A DNA stretch of 64,000 nucleotides, from the NCBI GenBank assembly GCA_965222645.1, contig OZ244968.1, forward strand, positions 1,488,001 through 1,552,000, read 5' to 3'. Positions 1 through 9,926 of this stretch are shown piece by piece; position 1 is the first letter of the stretch, and the number at the start of each line of letters is the position of its first letter. Under the pieces are notes generated by a model. That model searched no databases. It had not been told where the DNA came from and saw nothing but the letters and a program-made list of their open reading frames with translations. This stretch comes from JABDMH01 sp965222645 (GTDB taxonomy: Bacteria; Bacteroidota; Bacteroidia; Chitinophagales; Saprospiraceae). The position numbers were made by a program, and so were the translations under genes.

Positions 1-1689
1 CTTCTATCACAGCAAGAGTGTTATACCCATTCATCTCATGCGAGATCAGCCTGTTTCGATTTTGTTGGTAACATCTCAACGACGAGCAACTATACTTTTG
101 GTCCAGTCACCGCTTCAAATACACCTATCAAGTCCATTAGGTGTATTGTCCATGTTGTAAGGCGAGGTGATGGTTCAGACAATTTCCAAAACACCTCCTC
201 CCATAAGAGTATAATTAGTGGTGTGTTCTCTGATGCTAATTCAGTGTTTTCAGGAAATAAGGCATTAAGCCATGCAGGCCCCTGCGCCTCGGTCTTTCTC
301 AATGATTCCCGGATAAGGCTTAGCATTTCAAAATATGTATTTCACGAAAATGATGACCTATTTTGTGCAGGATCTCCTAACAGCAATCCCGGTGCTTGTG
401 ATTTCTATTCAGATTTGGTAACCGACTATTCAGGTCTAACCTCATTTGAAAAAAACAATTCATTGCACATTTTTATAATTGGCTGCAGAATTAAAAGTGG
501 TAATGAATTTCATGCTCCTGGTGGATACGCTGCTGGGATACCAACTAAAAACGAAAACTTCATTGTTGTCAAGTCATGGTATCATTTTTTAGTGACAAAT
601 AATGGTCAAGAAGAGCTGGAGATTGCTCAGAATCTAGCTCATGAGGTTGGTCATACCGTAGGATTGTATCACTCATTTTTGAATGATCACCTGTGTGACA
701 CCTATGACGGCAATCAGGCTCAGACGAATAATGTCATGGACTACAAGCAAGATAAGCAAGAAGCTCTGTCTAGACGGCAAATAGAAAGAATGCACTATTT
801 CCTCCTAGGTCATTCAAATACTGGTGATATAAAGGATGTTAATGCTAGTTCGATATCAAAGCCGACCCCTACCATTTCTGGGCCATCCGCAATTTGTTCA
901 AATGGAGGCGTATTTCACGTATCAAACCATCAACTAGGCACCTTTGTATCTTGGTCTGTCTCTCCTTCCAATGCTGTTACAAACCCTACTGGCGACGGTT
1001 CAGAAGTCACTCTGATGCCAACAGGTTACACAGGCTCAGCAACAATTACCTTTAATGTTGACTATGGTGCATACGGCACACGGACTGGCTCTCATTCATT
1101 TACTATCTCCCAAGGCATCACTGGCACCGTCTCCTCAGGTGGTCAAACTCAGACCATGCAGGGCTCCGGATCCTTTGATGTCACTTCCACCAATGTGATT
1201 GCCAATATTGATGCACCGGGCGCTACTTCATTTACATGGACCAAAACCTGTGGCACAGGCACATTTCTGACACAAAACAGTGGCAAGAAGTTGACATTAT
1301 ACATGGTGCCAGGTGGCTATACCTGTTTTAATGTTACCACTACTAATTCATCTTGCGGTACGCTCTCCGCTACCCTGACATTCTATCATGTGGGCAGTAA
1401 TTACTCCTTCTATCCCAATCCCACCAATGGAGATCTCTGGGTAGAAGCAGATAAGGATAAGAAGATCAAAATCAAGGACAAGGATGGCATCGAATCAACC
1501 ATTGACATCAAACCAGGAATTGACCAGATCACACTGTTAGATAAGGAGGGGCATTTTATCAAAGGCAAAAAACTACCCAACAAAACCAAAAAAGGTAAAA
1601 TTAGTCTCGACGGCCTTAAGCCCGATGTTTACATTGTGGTCGTCAAGGATGGCAATGTACTCATCGAGGAAAAGATCATCAAGAATTAG
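1..1689 (+). CDS. Secreted M43-like zinc metalloprotease with T9SS sorting domain (5' end outside window)
   Basis: The reading frame is open from the first base, so the start codon and any signal peptide lie upstream; an internal GTG at 223 is not the real start. Numbering residues from base 1, an HEVGHTVGLYH stretch at about 214-224 is the HExxHxxGxxH zinc site of metzincins, and NNVMDY about 30 residues later fits the Met-turn. This pattern with a Cys-Asp loop between the two is typical of the M43 pappalysin/cytophagalysin family. A PKD/Ig-like region (about 285-460) follows. The last ~95 residues begin FYPNPTNG and look like a type IX secretion type-A sorting domain, so the enzyme is probably exported and surface-anchored or released. 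The substrate is unknown. Confidence 0.85.
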   Translation, partial: LLSQQECYTHSSHARSACFDFVGNISTTSNYTFGPVTASNTPIKSIRCIVHVVRRGDGSDNFQNTSSHKSIISGVFSDANSVFSGNKALSHAGPCASVFLNDSRIRLSISKYVFHENDDLFCAGSPNSNPGACDFYSDLVTDYSGLTSFEKNNSLHIFIIGCRIKSGNEFHAPGGYAAGIPTKNENFIVVKSWYHFLVTNNGQEELEIAQNLAHEVGHTVGLYHSFLNDHLCDTYDGNQAQTNNVMDYKQDKQEALSRRQIERMHYFLLGHSNTGDIKDVNASSISKPTPTISGPSAICSNGGVFHVSNHQLGTFVSWSVSPSNAVTNPTGDGSEVTLMPTGYTGSATITFNVDYGAYGTRTGSHSFTISQGITGTVSSGGQTQTMQGSGSFDVTSTNVIANIDAPGATSFTWTKTCGTGTFLTQNSGKKLTLYMVPGGYTCFNVTTTNSSCGTLSATLTFYHVGSNYSFYPNPTNGDLWVEADKDKKIKIKDKDGIESTIDIKPGIDQITLLDKEGHFIKGKKLPNKTKKGKISLDGLKPDVYIVVVKDGNVLIEEKIIKN

Positions 1690-1714
1690 GCTGATTTAAA
1701 TTATGCTAGTGAAG

Positions 1715-1747
1715 GAAGTGCTGGCCCTGTTCACCGGCACTTCTTTC
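1715..1747 (+). terminator. Intrinsic terminator after the metalloprotease gene
   Basis: GAAGTGCTGG pairs with CCGGCACTTC across a 9-nt loop (10-bp stem with one G-U pair), followed by a short pyrimidine/T-rich run. It lies 25 bases after the stop codon. The remaining ~370 bases up to the rhamnose operon show no gene or further structure that I can recognise. Confidence 0.7.
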
Positions 1748-2117
1748 TTCGAACAAGGCCAGTCAATGAGTCACCTTAATGCCTTAACAATCCTCATTAT
1801 ATCCACACATGCATTAGGGTTTTCCCAGGATAGTATTCCTGAATTTGCTCCTGCCCCTTTTTGACCTATTCATGGCCTACAACTCAAAGGAATGTATGCG
1901 TCAATAACTCAAAATTAGTTGGTTAAAATGTGAAGATATTACTCTTATTGACATAGACAATTCAGCCTGCCCCATTTTCCAATCGGGGTTGAATGAACCC
2001 TACTAGGGAAACCCTTGGGATACTTCTTAGGGTAAGATAGTGGTTTTTTGGATTAATCGTGTGTTCTGCGCACAGGGCAGGAAGAAATAGAATTACTGGT
2101 AAGAAGAAAACCCACGA

Positions 2118-4217
2118 TCACCTAACAAAAGAAGTAGCCATGCCGCCATCAACGTTGATCATATTACCCGTACTTTTATTCAGAATAGCCGTCAGTACAA
2201 AAACCGCATTGGCAATATCCTCCGGATAAATGATTTCATTCATTAAATTTCTCTTTGCATAAAAGGCCGGCAACTCCTCCACAGTGATTCCATTCGCCTT
2301 GGCGCGTCCCTCTGCCCAGTCTCCTTCCCAAATTTTACTTCCCACAATTACACCATCTGGATTCACTGTATTTACCCGGATTTTCTCCGGACCGAGTTCT
2401 GCCGCGAGTAGTCTTGTGATATGCTGTTGGGCAGCCTTGGCAGCTCCATAACCGACATTATTTGGTCCTGCTACCAGTCCATTTTTGCTGGCAATATTGA
2501 TGATATCCCCACCCAATTCCTGCTTCCGCAATATCTCTACCCCTGACTTAGACATGAGAAATTGACCTTTCACAAGCACATTTTGGAGTAAATCCCAGTC
2601 GGCCTCGGAAGTTGCGCTCAACGATTTTGAAATGGCCAGCCCAGCACTATGAACGATAATATCGACACCACCAAATTGAAGACAGGCATGGTCAAAGGCA
2701 TCTCTGATAGAACTGCTGCTGGTCACGTCACACTCTACGTAAGAAGCGACATCTTTTCCAAAGTCTTTACCGGCCTCCTGCAAACGTTCCTCACTAATAT
2801 CGGTCAAAACGACATTGGCACCTTCTGCGGCCAGTTTGTCAGCAATGGCCTTACCAATGCCACCAGCAGCTCCAGTAATTAATGCCACTTTGCGCGAAAG
2901 TGGTTTTTCCTTTGGCATTCGCTGCAACTTTGCCTCTTCCAGTAACCAATACTCGATATCGAAAGCCTCCTGGCGCGGCAACGCCGTATATTCAGTGATG
3001 GCTTCTGCACCTCGCATCACATTAATGGCATTAATGTAAAACTCAGCAGCTACCCGAGCCGTCTGTTTATTTTTGGCAAAGGTGAACAATCCAATACCAG
3101 GGCAGAGAATGACAACGGGATTTGGATCCCGCATTGCAGGGCTTGTCGGTCGCTTACAAGCATCATAATAGGCAATATAGTCTCTGCGATATTGCTCAAA
3201 TAAAGGTGCAATTTCTGTCTTGACATCTGATGGGTTAGTGTGGATCACATCCTTGTCAATATGAACTACCAACGGCTTGATCTTGGTCCGTAAAAAATGA
3301 TCCGGGCAGGAAGTACCCAGAGGTGCCAATTTTTCCAGGTCATTTGAATTGATAAACTGCAGCACTTTATCATCATCTGAGAAGTGACCGATCATTCTTT
3401 GCTCACTTGAGCTCAATCCACGTAATACCGGTGCAAGAGCTGCAGCAACTTTCCTTCTTTCTTCCGCAGGAAGACTATGTGTTTTTACACCTCCAAACAC
3501 AGGCCGGGTCTTACCTTCGCGCTGAGCGATATATTCCGATGCTGTTTCGATCACTTCCAAACTGTTTAGGTAGCAATTGTAAGAGGTATCTCCCCAGGTA
3601 AAAAGCCCATGTCCTCCCAGTACAATGCCTCGAATGTCAGGATTTTGAGCAAGACATTCTTCCAGTTTTAATCCCAAATCAAAACCGGGTCGTTGCCACG
3701 GAATCCAACCCATCGTATCACCCCAAATCTCGCGGGTAATGATTTTGCTGTCTTTGGCTGCTGCAATACCAATCAACCCGTCGGGATGAAGATGGTCGAT
3801 ATGTCTAAAGGGAAGAAATCCATGCAGCGCAGTATCAATCGAAGGTGCCCTGCTATCGAGATCATACAAACATCGATAATAAAGCGCGACCATCTCATCC
3901 TCATGCTCCAGACCTCGATAGATCTTTTTGAGGTCATTCATCCGATCTAAATATAATCCAGCAATGCCATCCCTTTTGAGTGTACCAATATCTCCTCCGG
4001 ATCCTTTGATCCACATGACATCGACATCTTCTCCTGTCAGCGGATCTTTTTCAATAGTCTTGCAAGAAGTATTCCCCCCACCAAAATTTGTAATCCGAAG
4101 ATCTCTTCCCAAGACATTGGAACGATATATAAATAGCGCCACTTCATCACCCATCAATTCAGCAGCTTTGCTTTCCTCCCACAGGTAATCGACATGTTTA
4201 AATGCATCTACCTTCAT
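2118..4217 (-). CDS. rhaD: Bifunctional rhamnulose-1-phosphate aldolase / short-chain dehydrogenase
   Basis: This 699-residue fusion cleaves L-rhamnulose-1-phosphate to dihydroxyacetone phosphate and L-lactaldehyde, and its second half is expected to oxidise or reduce the lactaldehyde; it should be cytosolic. The class II aldolase part covers about residues 1-430, with candidate metal-binding histidines at LHGFLPFRHIDHLHPD (132-144) and in GGHGLFTWG (203). The short-chain dehydrogenase part (about 440-699) has the nucleotide-binding TGAAGGIG at 448-455 and the catalytic S577, Y590 and K594 (YGAAK). The length matches the known RhaD/ADH fusion family. It is the last gene of a minus-strand operon with the isomerase and a permease, 165 bases after the permease. 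Confidence 0.93.
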   Translation of the reverse strand: MKVDAFKHVDYLWEESKAAELMGDEVALFIYRSNVLGRDLRITNFGGGNTSCKTIEKDPLTGEDVDVMWIKGSGGDIGTLKRDGIAGLYLDRMNDLKKIYRGLEHEDEMVALYYRCLYDLDSRAPSIDTALHGFLPFRHIDHLHPDGLIGIAAAKDSKIITREIWGDTMGWIPWQRPGFDLGLKLEECLAQNPDIRGIVLGGHGLFTWGDTSYNCYLNSLEVIETASEYIAQREGKTRPVFGGVKTHSLPAEERRKVAAALAPVLRGLSSSEQRMIGHFSDDDKVLQFINSNDLEKLAPLGTSCPDHFLRTKIKPLVVHIDKDVIHTNPSDVKTEIAPLFEQYRRDYIAYYDACKRPTSPAMRDPNPVVILCPGIGLFTFAKNKQTARVAAEFYINAINVMRGAEAITEYTALPRQEAFDIEYWLLEEAKLQRMPKEKPLSRKVALITGAAGGIGKAIADKLAAEGANVVLTDISEERLQEAGKDFGKDVASYVECDVTSSSSIRDAFDHACLQFGGVDIIVHSAGLAISKSLSATSEADWDLLQNVLVKGQFLMSKSGVEILRKQELGGDIINIASKNGLVAGPNNVGYGAAKAAQQHITRLLAAELGPEKIRVNTVNPDGVIVGSKIWEGDWAEGRAKANGITVEELPAFYAKRNLMNEIIYPEDIANAVFVLTAILNKSTGNMINVDGGMATSFVR

Positions 4218-4382
4218 ATCTTTATTTAATGTTTAATTTTTGTGATTAATAATATAATAATTTATCTATTATCGCGTATCTGATTTTTACCTTCGACTCT
4301 GTAGACTATTTCACGAATTATTATCTGCAATTTGTCCTTCCATTTGCCTCGCTAATCTCCATTCCATTGTCTGCGATTATCT

Positions 4383-5792
4383 TTAAACATTCAAGCTTAA
4401 TTTCTTTTGCCAAAACCGACTCACAACCATGTAAAGGAGACCACAACTTATCCAGGCAGGTAAGGTTAAGAAAGAGAGAAATATTCCCTGTGAAGCTGAG
4501 ATAAAATAAAAAATACCAAAACTCACAAGCCAGGCCCATAAAAATGCCATATTAAAATCTACACCTGCTTTTTCAGCATAATTCGGAATTACACCCATTC
4601 GATCTGCAAAGAAATGATCAAAGACAATAATCGCCCCGACTGGAGCTAGCACAAAACCGTAGAGAGCTACGAAATCAAGTAACTTCATTGCAAAAGCCGG
4701 AAATAAGCCAGCTATTGTCGCAACGAGTCCCGCACAAATCGTGACCCAAAAGGTGGAGACCTTGGGCATGATTGCCTGAAATGCTAAACCTGCCCGGTAG
4801 ATCGTGGGATTGGCGGTCGTCCACCCGGCAATGATGACGGCAATAATTCCGAAAATGCCAATTGCATTATGAGCCAGAGGTCCTGGAGCTACGGGTGGTG
4901 CCTGGTCTTGAGCCAGGAAAGACATAGCTTCCGGTGATTTTAGATAAACAGCATACAGGAGTGCTGCTGCGATCCATGCCATATAATGGCCCACGTACAT
5001 ACCAGCTGCTGTAGTCCAGCCTGAGCTCGCTTTCTCGGCATATCGAAATACAGAGAGATCGGACATGCCGATATGCATGGCAGCATTACAAAACCAGGAC
5101 CAAAAAAAGACATGCCAAAATGTATATTTTATTTGTCCGGGGAATGGTTCTGAACCCTCACCCCAGATATTCCAAAAATCAGAAAAACTATTGACACCTA
5201 ATTGGCCCAATGCCACGATGCCACATGCGAGAAATGCCAGGACCAGAAAAGGAGATAACCAATTGGCCGCTTTTGAAACGGTATCATAACCCTTGGCGGC
5301 AATAATAGATATTACAGCTCCAATCAATAAAACAATAATTACCCAAGTCAGGCTATTGGGCATCGTATCGGTCAGTTTTGGCATTTCCATATCAAAAGGA
5401 ATTCCGACAGCTGTAGCTGAAACAGTGATCATGGCACCGGCTAAAAAACAAAATAGAAGGCCGTTTGCAATATTGTAAATTGTCACTAATTTTTTACCGC
5501 AGATCTTTTCGAGTTGAAAATATAATGTCAAACGATTTTTAACTGCAATTTCTGCAGTGAGAAATCTCCAACTTAATACGGCCATCAGATTACCTAACAA
5601 TAATCCGATTATTAAATCAAAAGCGCTTACGCCCGCTGTCAAAAAAAGAGGACCAATCATAAATTCGGTCCCAGCTGCATGCTCACCAGCGTACATCCCG
5701 AGAAAGCTCTTCCAGGTCTTTAATTTGGATCTGGGTACAGGCTCCCGTTCAAACTCATCTACTTGAATAACTGTTTCTTTTTCCTTATTCAT
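4383..5792 (-). CDS. NCS1-family permease in the rhamnose operon (candidate rhamnose transporter)
   Basis: A 469-residue integral membrane protein with about 12 hydrophobic segments. The N-terminal region around GEHAAGTEFMIGPLFLTAGV, followed by long glycine/alanine-rich helices, resembles the nucleobase:cation symporter-1 (purine/cytosine permease) family. The gene lies between the rhamnose isomerase (64 bases upstream) and the aldolase fusion, on the same strand. No typical RhaT-type symporter or ABC transporter is present here. My inference is that this NCS1-like protein brings in rhamnose or a related substrate, although family members usually carry nucleobases, hydantoins or vitamins. 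Family assignment is fairly sure, substrate is not. Confidence 0.8.
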   Translation of the reverse strand: MNKEKETVIQVDEFEREPVPRSKLKTWKSFLGMYAGEHAAGTEFMIGPLFLTAGVSAFDLIIGLLLGNLMAVLSWRFLTAEIAVKNRLTLYFQLEKICGKKLVTIYNIANGLLFCFLAGAMITVSATAVGIPFDMEMPKLTDTMPNSLTWVIIVLLIGAVISIIAAKGYDTVSKAANWLSPFLVLAFLACGIVALGQLGVNSFSDFWNIWGEGSEPFPGQIKYTFWHVFFWSWFCNAAMHIGMSDLSVFRYAEKASSGWTTAAGMYVGHYMAWIAAALLYAVYLKSPEAMSFLAQDQAPPVAPGPLAHNAIGIFGIIAVIIAGWTTANPTIYRAGLAFQAIMPKVSTFWVTICAGLVATIAGLFPAFAMKLLDFVALYGFVLAPVGAIIVFDHFFADRMGVIPNYAEKAGVDFNMAFLWAWLVSFGIFYFISASQGIFLSFLTLPAWISCGLLYMVVSRFWQKKLSLNV

Positions 5793-5856
5793 TCATTCTA
5801 CAATTTATCACTTATTGCATCTATTGATGATTCCCGGATCAGATCGCAATCCACAT

Positions 5857-7140
5857 TTATAACCCCGTAGCCACAGTATTCAGACCACGCTGCTCAACTA
5901 ATGTGTCTCTAACCCCCAATTCTCTATACACTTCTATCGGATCGAGTGCTCCCCCTGCTCTCAGCCGTGCTTCCCGGACCAATGGCCGAAGATCGGTTCG
6001 AAATGCATCCTGCAAAATCTCTTGAGCGCGAGTCGGGTCATTTGTATCGCGAGCCTTCTCCAAATCTTCATGATTTACGATAAGTGCCTGTGCATAAGCC
6101 AATCTAATCGCTTCCAGACTTTGCATCAAGTCTTCCATTGGATCTTTGACATTGTGACTTGCATCAATCATCCATCCCAAAGGAGGATTATCAGGGCGAT
6201 TATTGGCCATACCCCAAACCAATTCATTAAAAATGAGAAAGAGCTGATAGGGCTTTATCGAACCAACCGTCAGATCATCATCTCCATATTTGCTGTCATT
6301 AAAATGAAAACCACCGAGTTTTCCTCTCCACAATAAAGTGGCAACAATTTGCTCAATATTGGTATTTGGCAAATGATGACCTAAATCGACGAGCGTAAAT
6401 GCACGCTCTCCACATTCTGTGGCCAAAAGAAGAGAAGTGCCCCAGTCCTGAATTACAGTGCTGTAAAAATTGGGCTCGTATGGTTTGTATTCGATATACA
6501 ATTTCCAATCTGCAGGAAGATAGTCATAAATCTGACGGAGACTTTCTAAGGTATTTTCCAGCGCTTTTCTGAAGTTAAGTTGCCCCGGGAAAGCCGCTCC
6601 ATCGGCTAACCAAACAGTCAGGCTTTTGGATCCCAGCGATCGACCAATGTCAATGACTTCTTTGTTGTGCTCCACGGCTTGAGCACGTACAGCCTCGTCA
6701 GTATGGCAAAGTGATCCAAATTTATAGCTGAGTGCCTGATCGGATTGGTCTTGAAAAGTATTCGAGTTCACTGCATCAAAAACTAGTCCCTGAGATTTAG
6801 CCAGCGTAAGTATAGCATCGGCATCCTCAGGAATATCCCATGGTATATGCAGCGAAATGCTACCGGCAGACTGGGTCAAAGCATGGATCAGTCCCACATC
6901 ATTGATCTTCTCCTCCAGATTTCTCGGTTCTCCACCTATGCTAAATCGACCGAATCGCGTCCCTCCGGCTCCCAGGGCCCAGCTGGGAATAGCGACCTGA
7001 AATCGTTGGATCTCTGAGATAAGATCATCGACAACCAGATTTTTCCGAAGGAGTTTTTGGTTTAAAGATTGGAAATCAGATCTGTGGTCAGTGATCACCC
7101 TTTGATTGAAAGTTTCCACCTGTTGTCGTGTAATCCCCAT
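5857..7140 (-). CDS. rhaI: L-rhamnose isomerase (RhaI type)
   Basis: A 427-residue TIM-barrel sugar isomerase that converts L-rhamnose to L-rhamnulose, the first step of the phosphorylative pathway. It resembles the Pseudomonas stutzeri/Gram-positive RhaI class rather than the E. coli RhaA class. Visible active-site features are ISLHIPWD, the metal-ligand glutamate in YIEYKPYEP, the aspartate/histidines of LVDLGHHLP and the GGFHFNDSKYGDDD segment. It is the first gene of the minus-strand rhamnose operon. A divergent GntR-type regulator starts 274 bases away, so the intergenic region probably holds the operon promoter and operator. Confidence 0.93.
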   Translation of the reverse strand: MGITRQQVETFNQRVITDHRSDFQSLNQKLLRKNLVVDDLISEIQRFQVAIPSWALGAGGTRFGRFSIGGEPRNLEEKINDVGLIHALTQSAGSISLHIPWDIPEDADAILTLAKSQGLVFDAVNSNTFQDQSDQALSYKFGSLCHTDEAVRAQAVEHNKEVIDIGRSLGSKSLTVWLADGAAFPGQLNFRKALENTLESLRQIYDYLPADWKLYIEYKPYEPNFYSTVIQDWGTSLLLATECGERAFTLVDLGHHLPNTNIEQIVATLLWRGKLGGFHFNDSKYGDDDLTVGSIKPYQLFLIFNELVWGMANNRPDNPPLGWMIDASHNVKDPMEDLMQSLEAIRLAYAQALIVNHEDLEKARDTNDPTRAQEILQDAFRTDLRPLVREARLRAGGALDPIEVYRELGVRDTLVEQRGLNTVATGL

Positions 7141-7241
7141 AAATACATTCTTCTAATACAGTGAATCTGAAAGGGATAGCATCAAATCCTGCTGGAAATA
7201 CATTCTACCACTTCCCCCATTCTTTCGAATGACGACTCTAA

Positions 7242-7339
7242 AATACTGACTAGTTCTGAATGCACTGTTCTGCAGTATTCTGGAGATTTTTCCAAATATT
7301 CAGTGATGAGGCGGATCTGCTATCGATACAGCCAGTATC
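7242..7339. promoter_or_regulatory. Candidate operator repeats between rhaI and the GntR regulator
   Basis: Two inverted repeats lie in the divergent intergenic region. AATACTG at 7242-7248 pairs with CAGTATT at 7273-7279. GATAC at 7325-7329 pairs with GTATC at 7335-7339 across five bases. They share an ATAC/GTAT core and so could be sites for the adjacent regulator. This is position- and symmetry-based inference only. Confidence 0.35.
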
Positions 7340-7414
7340 AATTTTCACTATATTGAAGCGTACTAATCTTGACAATAGTCCGCTGCTCCTTATTTCCAGA
7401 ATTTAACCCGCCTG

Positions 7415-8434
7415 ATGAGTAAACTGATCAAAATAAACGAGCATTCGAAAACACCGAAGTATCAGCAAATCATTGACTCTATTCTAACAGGCATAGAAAG
7501 AGGCGAAATTAAAATAGCCGATAAGTTGCCTTCGGTCAATCGACTATTGATCGATTTTGATATCTCCAGAGACACGATCGTAAAGGCTTATGACCGGCTA
7601 CAGAAGCTGGGTTGTGTGCAATCCGTACACGGGAAAGGTTATTTTGTCTCAAGTGAAGACACAAAAAGAAAAGCTCGTGTTTTTCTACTTTTTAATAAGC
7701 TGAGCGCTCACAAAAAGATAATCTACGATTCCTTGCGCCAGACTTTGGGTGATGAGGCCTCCATTGCTTTTTACATCTATAACAATGATTTCAGATTGTT
7801 TAAAAAATACATTTCTTCAAACCTCCATAATAATTTCAGCCACTTCGTAATTATCACACATTTTCTCGAAGGGGGTGAAAATGCCCATGAGATAATCAAT
7901 CAGATACCAAAGCAAAAATTGATCCTACTGGATAAAAGAGTTAAGGGTGTTACCGGAAATTTTGGCGCAGTTTACCAAGCTTTTGCTCAGGACATTTACA
8001 AAGCCCTGGTCGGAGTAGTCGAAAAATTGAGAAAATACAAGAAAATAAAGATCATTTTGCCAGGTTATAGTTATCATCCTCCTGAGATCATTAGAGGGTT
8101 TAGAGATTTTTGTTCAGAATATGCTTTTCAAAACGAGGTAGTTGGCGATATCAAAGCCTGTGATATTAACTACGGTGACGCCTTTATTGCCGTAATGGAA
8201 GATGATCTGGTCACTCTGATCAAGCGCATCAAGTCACAAGAAATGGAGGTTGCAAAAGATGTCGGTATTATTTCCTACAACGAAACCCCAATGAAAGAAA
8301 TATTATTAAATGGAATAACTGTTATTTCAACAGATTTCAGTGCACTTGGCAAAAAAGTTGGTGAGATGATATTACAGAATAAAAGTGAGCAAATCGCAAA
8401 TCCATTCAGACTCATCCTTCGAAATTCACTTTAG
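7415..8434 (+). CDS. GntR-family transcriptional regulator with LacI-like effector domain
   Basis: A 339-residue regulator. Residues about 10-75 form a GntR winged helix: PKYQQIIDSILTGIERGEI, KLPSVNRLL, then the recognition helix around SRDTIVKAYDRLQKLG and a wing GKGYFV. The rest (about 85-339) resembles the periplasmic-binding-protein/LacI sugar-binding fold rather than the usual FadR or UTRA domains. This GntR-LacI hybrid is common among sugar regulators in Bacteroidota. It is divergent from the rhamnose operon and is its likely regulator, with a rhamnose-derived metabolite as likely ligand (inference). Confidence 0.85.
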   Translation: MSKLIKINEHSKTPKYQQIIDSILTGIERGEIKIADKLPSVNRLLIDFDISRDTIVKAYDRLQKLGCVQSVHGKGYFVSSEDTKRKARVFLLFNKLSAHKKIIYDSLRQTLGDEASIAFYIYNNDFRLFKKYISSNLHNNFSHFVIITHFLEGGENAHEIINQIPKQKLILLDKRVKGVTGNFGAVYQAFAQDIYKALVGVVEKLRKYKKIKIILPGYSYHPPEIIRGFRDFCSEYAFQNEVVGDIKACDINYGDAFIAVMEDDLVTLIKRIKSQEMEVAKDVGIISYNETPMKEILLNGITVISTDFSALGKKVGEMILQNKSEQIANPFRLILRNSL

Positions 8435-8600
8435 GAAATCCAGTCCTACTAAAGTTGCAGCCGCCTCGCACATCGGACTCCACTCTGCCCCACTCCCACC
8501 CGGTTGCACCATCTTCATTGACGTCTTCTTGTCCACTGTTCGCTTACTTTTTCACACATTACTTAACAAGGCACCCGTCTTCTAACACCTCTGGCTTACC

Positions 8601-9926
8601 TCAGTGAATCCTTCCGGGACTTGTCTTTTTTGAATCGCTTGCCTTCCGCCCCGGGACATGGGTCTTACGACTTGTACTCCTGGCCGGAGCAGATCTCCTG
8701 ACCGATGATTGAGCCTTTGATTGACCAGAACGCCGACCTACTTGCCGGGCCGGATTTGGCCTCTGGCTTGATGCGGCTTTTGTCGCCCGGGCCCTATGTC
8801 GTGCAGCATTGTTGGTCGTTTCGCTGCTTCGGGTTTTGGAGATGTGGTCAGGAGATTTTGTTGGCTTGGTTGGTTGACGATAATTTGACCTTGGTGATCG
8901 CTTCGTAGTTGACCTGGGAGTGACCGTCTTCTTCTTACCGCTCCTATCTGCAGATCGAGCTGCTTGCCGTGATTGAGGTGCAACCCTTTTTACAGTGGGT
9001 CGGGGGCTGGAGCGTACCTGACGAGATGAGGGTACTCTTTTGGATATGGCTGCGCGTTCGGCTGTCCCATCATCGACACGACGGGTTATCCTTCGTATTT
9101 TAGAACCTGATGTTCCCATGACTCCATTACCTGTATTCTGACGAACGCCATTTTGACGATTGACCGACCCCCTACTACCACGCGATTTTCCATAATCACG
9201 TCGTACCTTGGCGGTATGGTGAGCCACATTTCTGCTATATACACGTCTTGGCCGGTAATATTTGTGAGCGCGGGGAGCGCGGTAAATAGTGACTGCCCTA
9301 CAGTATTGATAGTACGGTCTAACCCGGACGTGATAAACATTCCAACTAAAGGGATGCCAGCTTATCCACCATGAAGGATAATAACTCCATGTATATGGTG
9401 ATACGTATCTCTTATATCGCGGTGCAAAAATACGCTGTATAATCGGCCAATAATAGACATTTACATAGCTTCCTGATATACGTCTGGAATTGGAATATGC
9501 CCTGCCGCTGTATGCGACCGGCTCGACAATGCTGGGTTCACCATAGAGATCTTCGTCCCCGACGATTTGCAGCACAACATCTCTCCTACCCACTTTTTCG
9601 ATTTCTATCACAGCGACGTCTTGTACTTCATATCTGTCAATAGCTACTTGCAAGACTATCGCATGGAAATCGTCCTGGTCATAATGCTCGACTCTCACAT
9701 AATCCGTTCTACCGTCATAGTCCAAGTCCAGATTATTTACATAGTATTTTTTCGAATTGATTTTTCGCTCGAATGCACTCAGGGATTGAGACTCTTTAAA
9801 TAGTTCTATTGCACCTTCCAGGCTAAAGAAATCTCCCTCATAGCCAGTCCGCACAGTCCTGTACTGACCGTAAATTGTGCTTAAGGACATGAGAGATATA
9901 ATCCCCACAATTATTATCTTTTTCAT
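8601..9926 (-). CDS. Secreted protein with a very basic, low-complexity C-terminal half
   Basis: A 441-residue protein starting with a signal peptide (MKKIIIVGIISLMSLSTIYG, cleavage before Gln). Residues about 25-140 form a conserved-looking globular region containing DLDYDGRTDYVRVEH, similar in style to calcium-binding FG-GAP/dockerin-like loops. Residues about 150-230 are rich in Tyr, Trp, Arg and Pro. From about 250 to the end it is almost only Arg, Ser, Lys, Thr, Ala and Pro with no predicted fold. The basic tail could bind nucleic acid, polysaccharide or envelope polymers. I do not recognise a named family. It is convergent with the GntR gene. Confidence 0.75.
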   Translation of the reverse strand: MKKIIIVGIISLMSLSTIYGQYRTVRTGYEGDFFSLEGAIELFKESQSLSAFERKINSKKYYVNNLDLDYDGRTDYVRVEHYDQDDFHAIVLQVAIDRYEVQDVAVIEIEKVGRRDVVLQIVGDEDLYGEPSIVEPVAYSGRAYSNSRRISGSYVNVYYWPIIQRIFAPRYKRYVSPYTWSYYPSWWISWHPFSWNVYHVRVRPYYQYCRAVTIYRAPRAHKYYRPRRVYSRNVAHHTAKVRRDYGKSRGSRGSVNRQNGVRQNTGNGVMGTSGSKIRRITRRVDDGTAERAAISKRVPSSRQVRSSPRPTVKRVAPQSRQAARSADRSGKKKTVTPRSTTKRSPRSNYRQPTKPTKSPDHISKTRSSETTNNAARHRARATKAASSQRPNPARQVGRRSGQSKAQSSVRRSAPARSTSRKTHVPGRKASDSKKTSPGRIH

